Below the pieces are notes generated by a model. It did no database searches, had not been told where the DNA came from, and saw nothing but the letters and a program-made list of their open reading frames with translations. Of a stretch of 64,000 bases of DNA, positions 62,410-64,000 are shown piece by piece; within the stretch, counting starts at the first letter, position 1, and each line of letters begins with the position of its first letter. This DNA is from Epiperipatus broadwayi. Lineage: Eukaryota > Onychophora > Udeonychophora > Euonychophora > Peripatidae. Position numbers and translations under genes: made by a program. The stretch spans positions 323,504 through 387,503 of the forward strand of contig JAQFVV010000517.1 of the NCBI GenBank assembly GCA_028023455.1, read 5' to 3'.

Positions 62410-63514
62410 ATGAATTAAAAGGTCAAATTATAATGAAGTTCAAATATAACTTGTTTGAAATGTTTAAATAAATGCTGTTTAATCTTTATTTTTAAATTCC
62501 ACCAAATAAATATTTTTCTTCTTTTATCAAATCTACATTTTTCCCCTTGAACATGCATTCTATTCTCAATTTGTATATAGTTTCTATTAATACCTACAAA
62601 AATTTAATGTAAAATTAATATTTATAATATAATATACAGAAGAAAGGGTATTGGAATTAACAAATTAAGTTGTTACAGTTGATCGATATTAATCATTATT
62701 TTAATTTTTTATTTATATTAATTCTCTGCCTTGCTGTCTTACAAATTTTTATCTGTAATGCATTTTGGTAATAATAAATTAGTCTTTCTTTTTTAACTAC
62801 AAGATCTCTCTTTCATATGTAATGATATTTTAGAATCATGTTTGTATCACATATTTATCATTTAATAACTTTTGATATATTTTGATGCTATAAATTCCCA
62901 TATATTATTTTAACAGCTTTTTAGTCCAGTACCTTTTTTTTTTTTACAACTTTATCTACTGCTATCCTTTGTATAATCTACATTCCTAGTTACTTTTCAT
63001 CTTCATTTTTTTTTAAAATTCCAAATCTATTTTTCAATATTATATTGTATTCTCCCAACAAACATTTTTTGTTGTTGTTTTTATTGTGCTAATTTTCAGG
63101 TCTTATTTCTATGATAAAATTCAAGCCACAATAAATAAAGCACCTGAAACCAAAATTATTTGATCAACAGCATGTCACAGTATATAAAATGTCTTATTAT
63201 TTATTTTAAGCAATGCAGAAAGTAGGCAATATTTTTATTTAGATTTCTTAATAATCATTATGCCATTCAAAGTCATATTTCTGTTTTTATTTTTGTATGT
63301 ATATGGTTACATATTTTTTTCATGGTTTTAATAAGGAATTTCAGCCTTTTACATAATCTTTTTGAGAAAGATAATATTATATACTATTTTAATATTCTAC
63401 CAATTTTATTTTCATATTACTTGAAGCATGTAAAACAAGAAGTATGTTATAAACATTTTTTGTATGAAATATGTTTTTTTTTTTTCCAAGATCATATATT
63501 CATACCAAATGTGT
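62410..63514. other. A+T-rich stretch, nothing recognised
   Basis: No coding or repeat signal; overlapping open frames at 63,322-63,594 are chance. Confidence 0.5.
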
Positions 63515-64000
63515 TTAATATTTACTGAGGCTATAACCTCGATAATATGCATATAAAATGCGATAGTAGGGACCTCTACAGGTGTTTTAACCACAAGCTT
63601 ATGCTATGGAAGAAAAGAGGGGAACCCTTCTTTACTTCAACCTACTTTCTATTTAAATAGGTGAAGCTGAAGCGGTTAGATCTGCGAGCGTGAAGCTATT
63701 CAATACTTCACTGATTAAGTCCACATTTCTTATTACACATTAACACTCATGAAATCTTTCGATTTACAATGAGTCAATGGAAAGATTTTATATTTAGAAA
63801 TCTATTACAGTAATTTAAAGTTGTAATTATAAATTTATTAAATGCACATTGATTACATAAGTAATATTTACTGAGGCTATAACCTTGATAATATGCATAT
63901 AAAATAGCTTCACGCTCACAGATTTAACAACTTCAGCTTCACCTATTTAAATAGAAAGTAGATTGAAGTAAAGAAGGGTTCCCTCTTTTCTTCCATAGCA
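63515..64000. repeat. Direct and inverted repeat pair running into the window end
   Basis: A ~43-bp direct repeat (aatatttactgaggctataa ... ataatatgcatataaaat) occurs at 63,516-63,558 and 63,863-63,905. Next to it a ~98-bp segment (63,603-63,700: tgctatggaagaaaagaggg ... gcgagcgtgaagctatt) is repeated in inverted orientation at 63,904-64,000. The second copy is cut by the window edge, so the element may be larger. No gene frame was recognised. Confidence 0.85.

Overview
The window looks like gene-poor nuclear DNA of an animal. It is very A+T-rich (about a quarter G+C by eye), full of (AT)n, (CA)n and (ATT)n microsatellites, and its coding signal comes almost entirely from decayed eukaryotic transposons: Penelope-like elements (reverse transcriptase plus GIY-YIG nuclease), RTE-type and other non-LTR retrotransposons, hAT transposase remnants, pogo/Tigger-like terminal-inverted-repeat elements and many foldback elements. 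There are no operons, ribosome binding sites, rRNA genes or intact long host genes. A repeat-dense, A+T-rich invertebrate fits; I cannot fix the lineage, and a mollusc or cnidarian would be a guess.

Layout. 1-9.5 kb: microsatellites, a worn ~300-bp repeat cluster (1.0-2.0 kb), a long (ATT)n tract (5.5-5.8 kb) and a near-perfect hairpin element (7.05-7.29 kb). 9.5-10.1 kb: 3' end of an RTE-like LINE. 11.35-14.11 kb: two Penelope-like copies, head to head with no unrelated spacer. 14.4-15.5 kb: hAT transposase remnant on the minus strand. 16.3-19.65 kb: a foldback with tRNA-like ends, a short TIR element and a block of diverged repeats. 20.65-20.93 kb: a small G+C-richer island with CCAAT boxes and a possible first exon. 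23.1-32.3 kb: three copies of an abundant foldback family, a longer LINE remnant (25.76-27.53 kb, minus) and a second, older head-to-head Penelope pair (27.7-30.3 kb). 32.7-41.6 kb: a local direct duplication, three more inverted-repeat elements, another tRNA-like foldback and a second hAT remnant with a tRNA-like sequence in its tail. 45.6-56.9 kb: large copies of the foldback family, a LINE split by a pogo-like element, a truncated LINE copy with a 12-bp target duplication, and a second pogo-like copy. 61.55-62.41 kb: a LINE copy with an inverted 5' part and a 13-bp target duplication. 63.5-64 kb: a direct plus inverted repeat that runs into the window edge.

No gene set works together as a pathway. 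The recurring theme is inverted geometry: two unrelated Penelope loci, one LINE copy and at least five hairpin families all form inverted repeats, so transcripts across much of this window could fold into long double-stranded RNA. Host gene content is at most suggested by one possible first exon (20,882-20,906) and one possible last exon (57,804-57,825), both weak.
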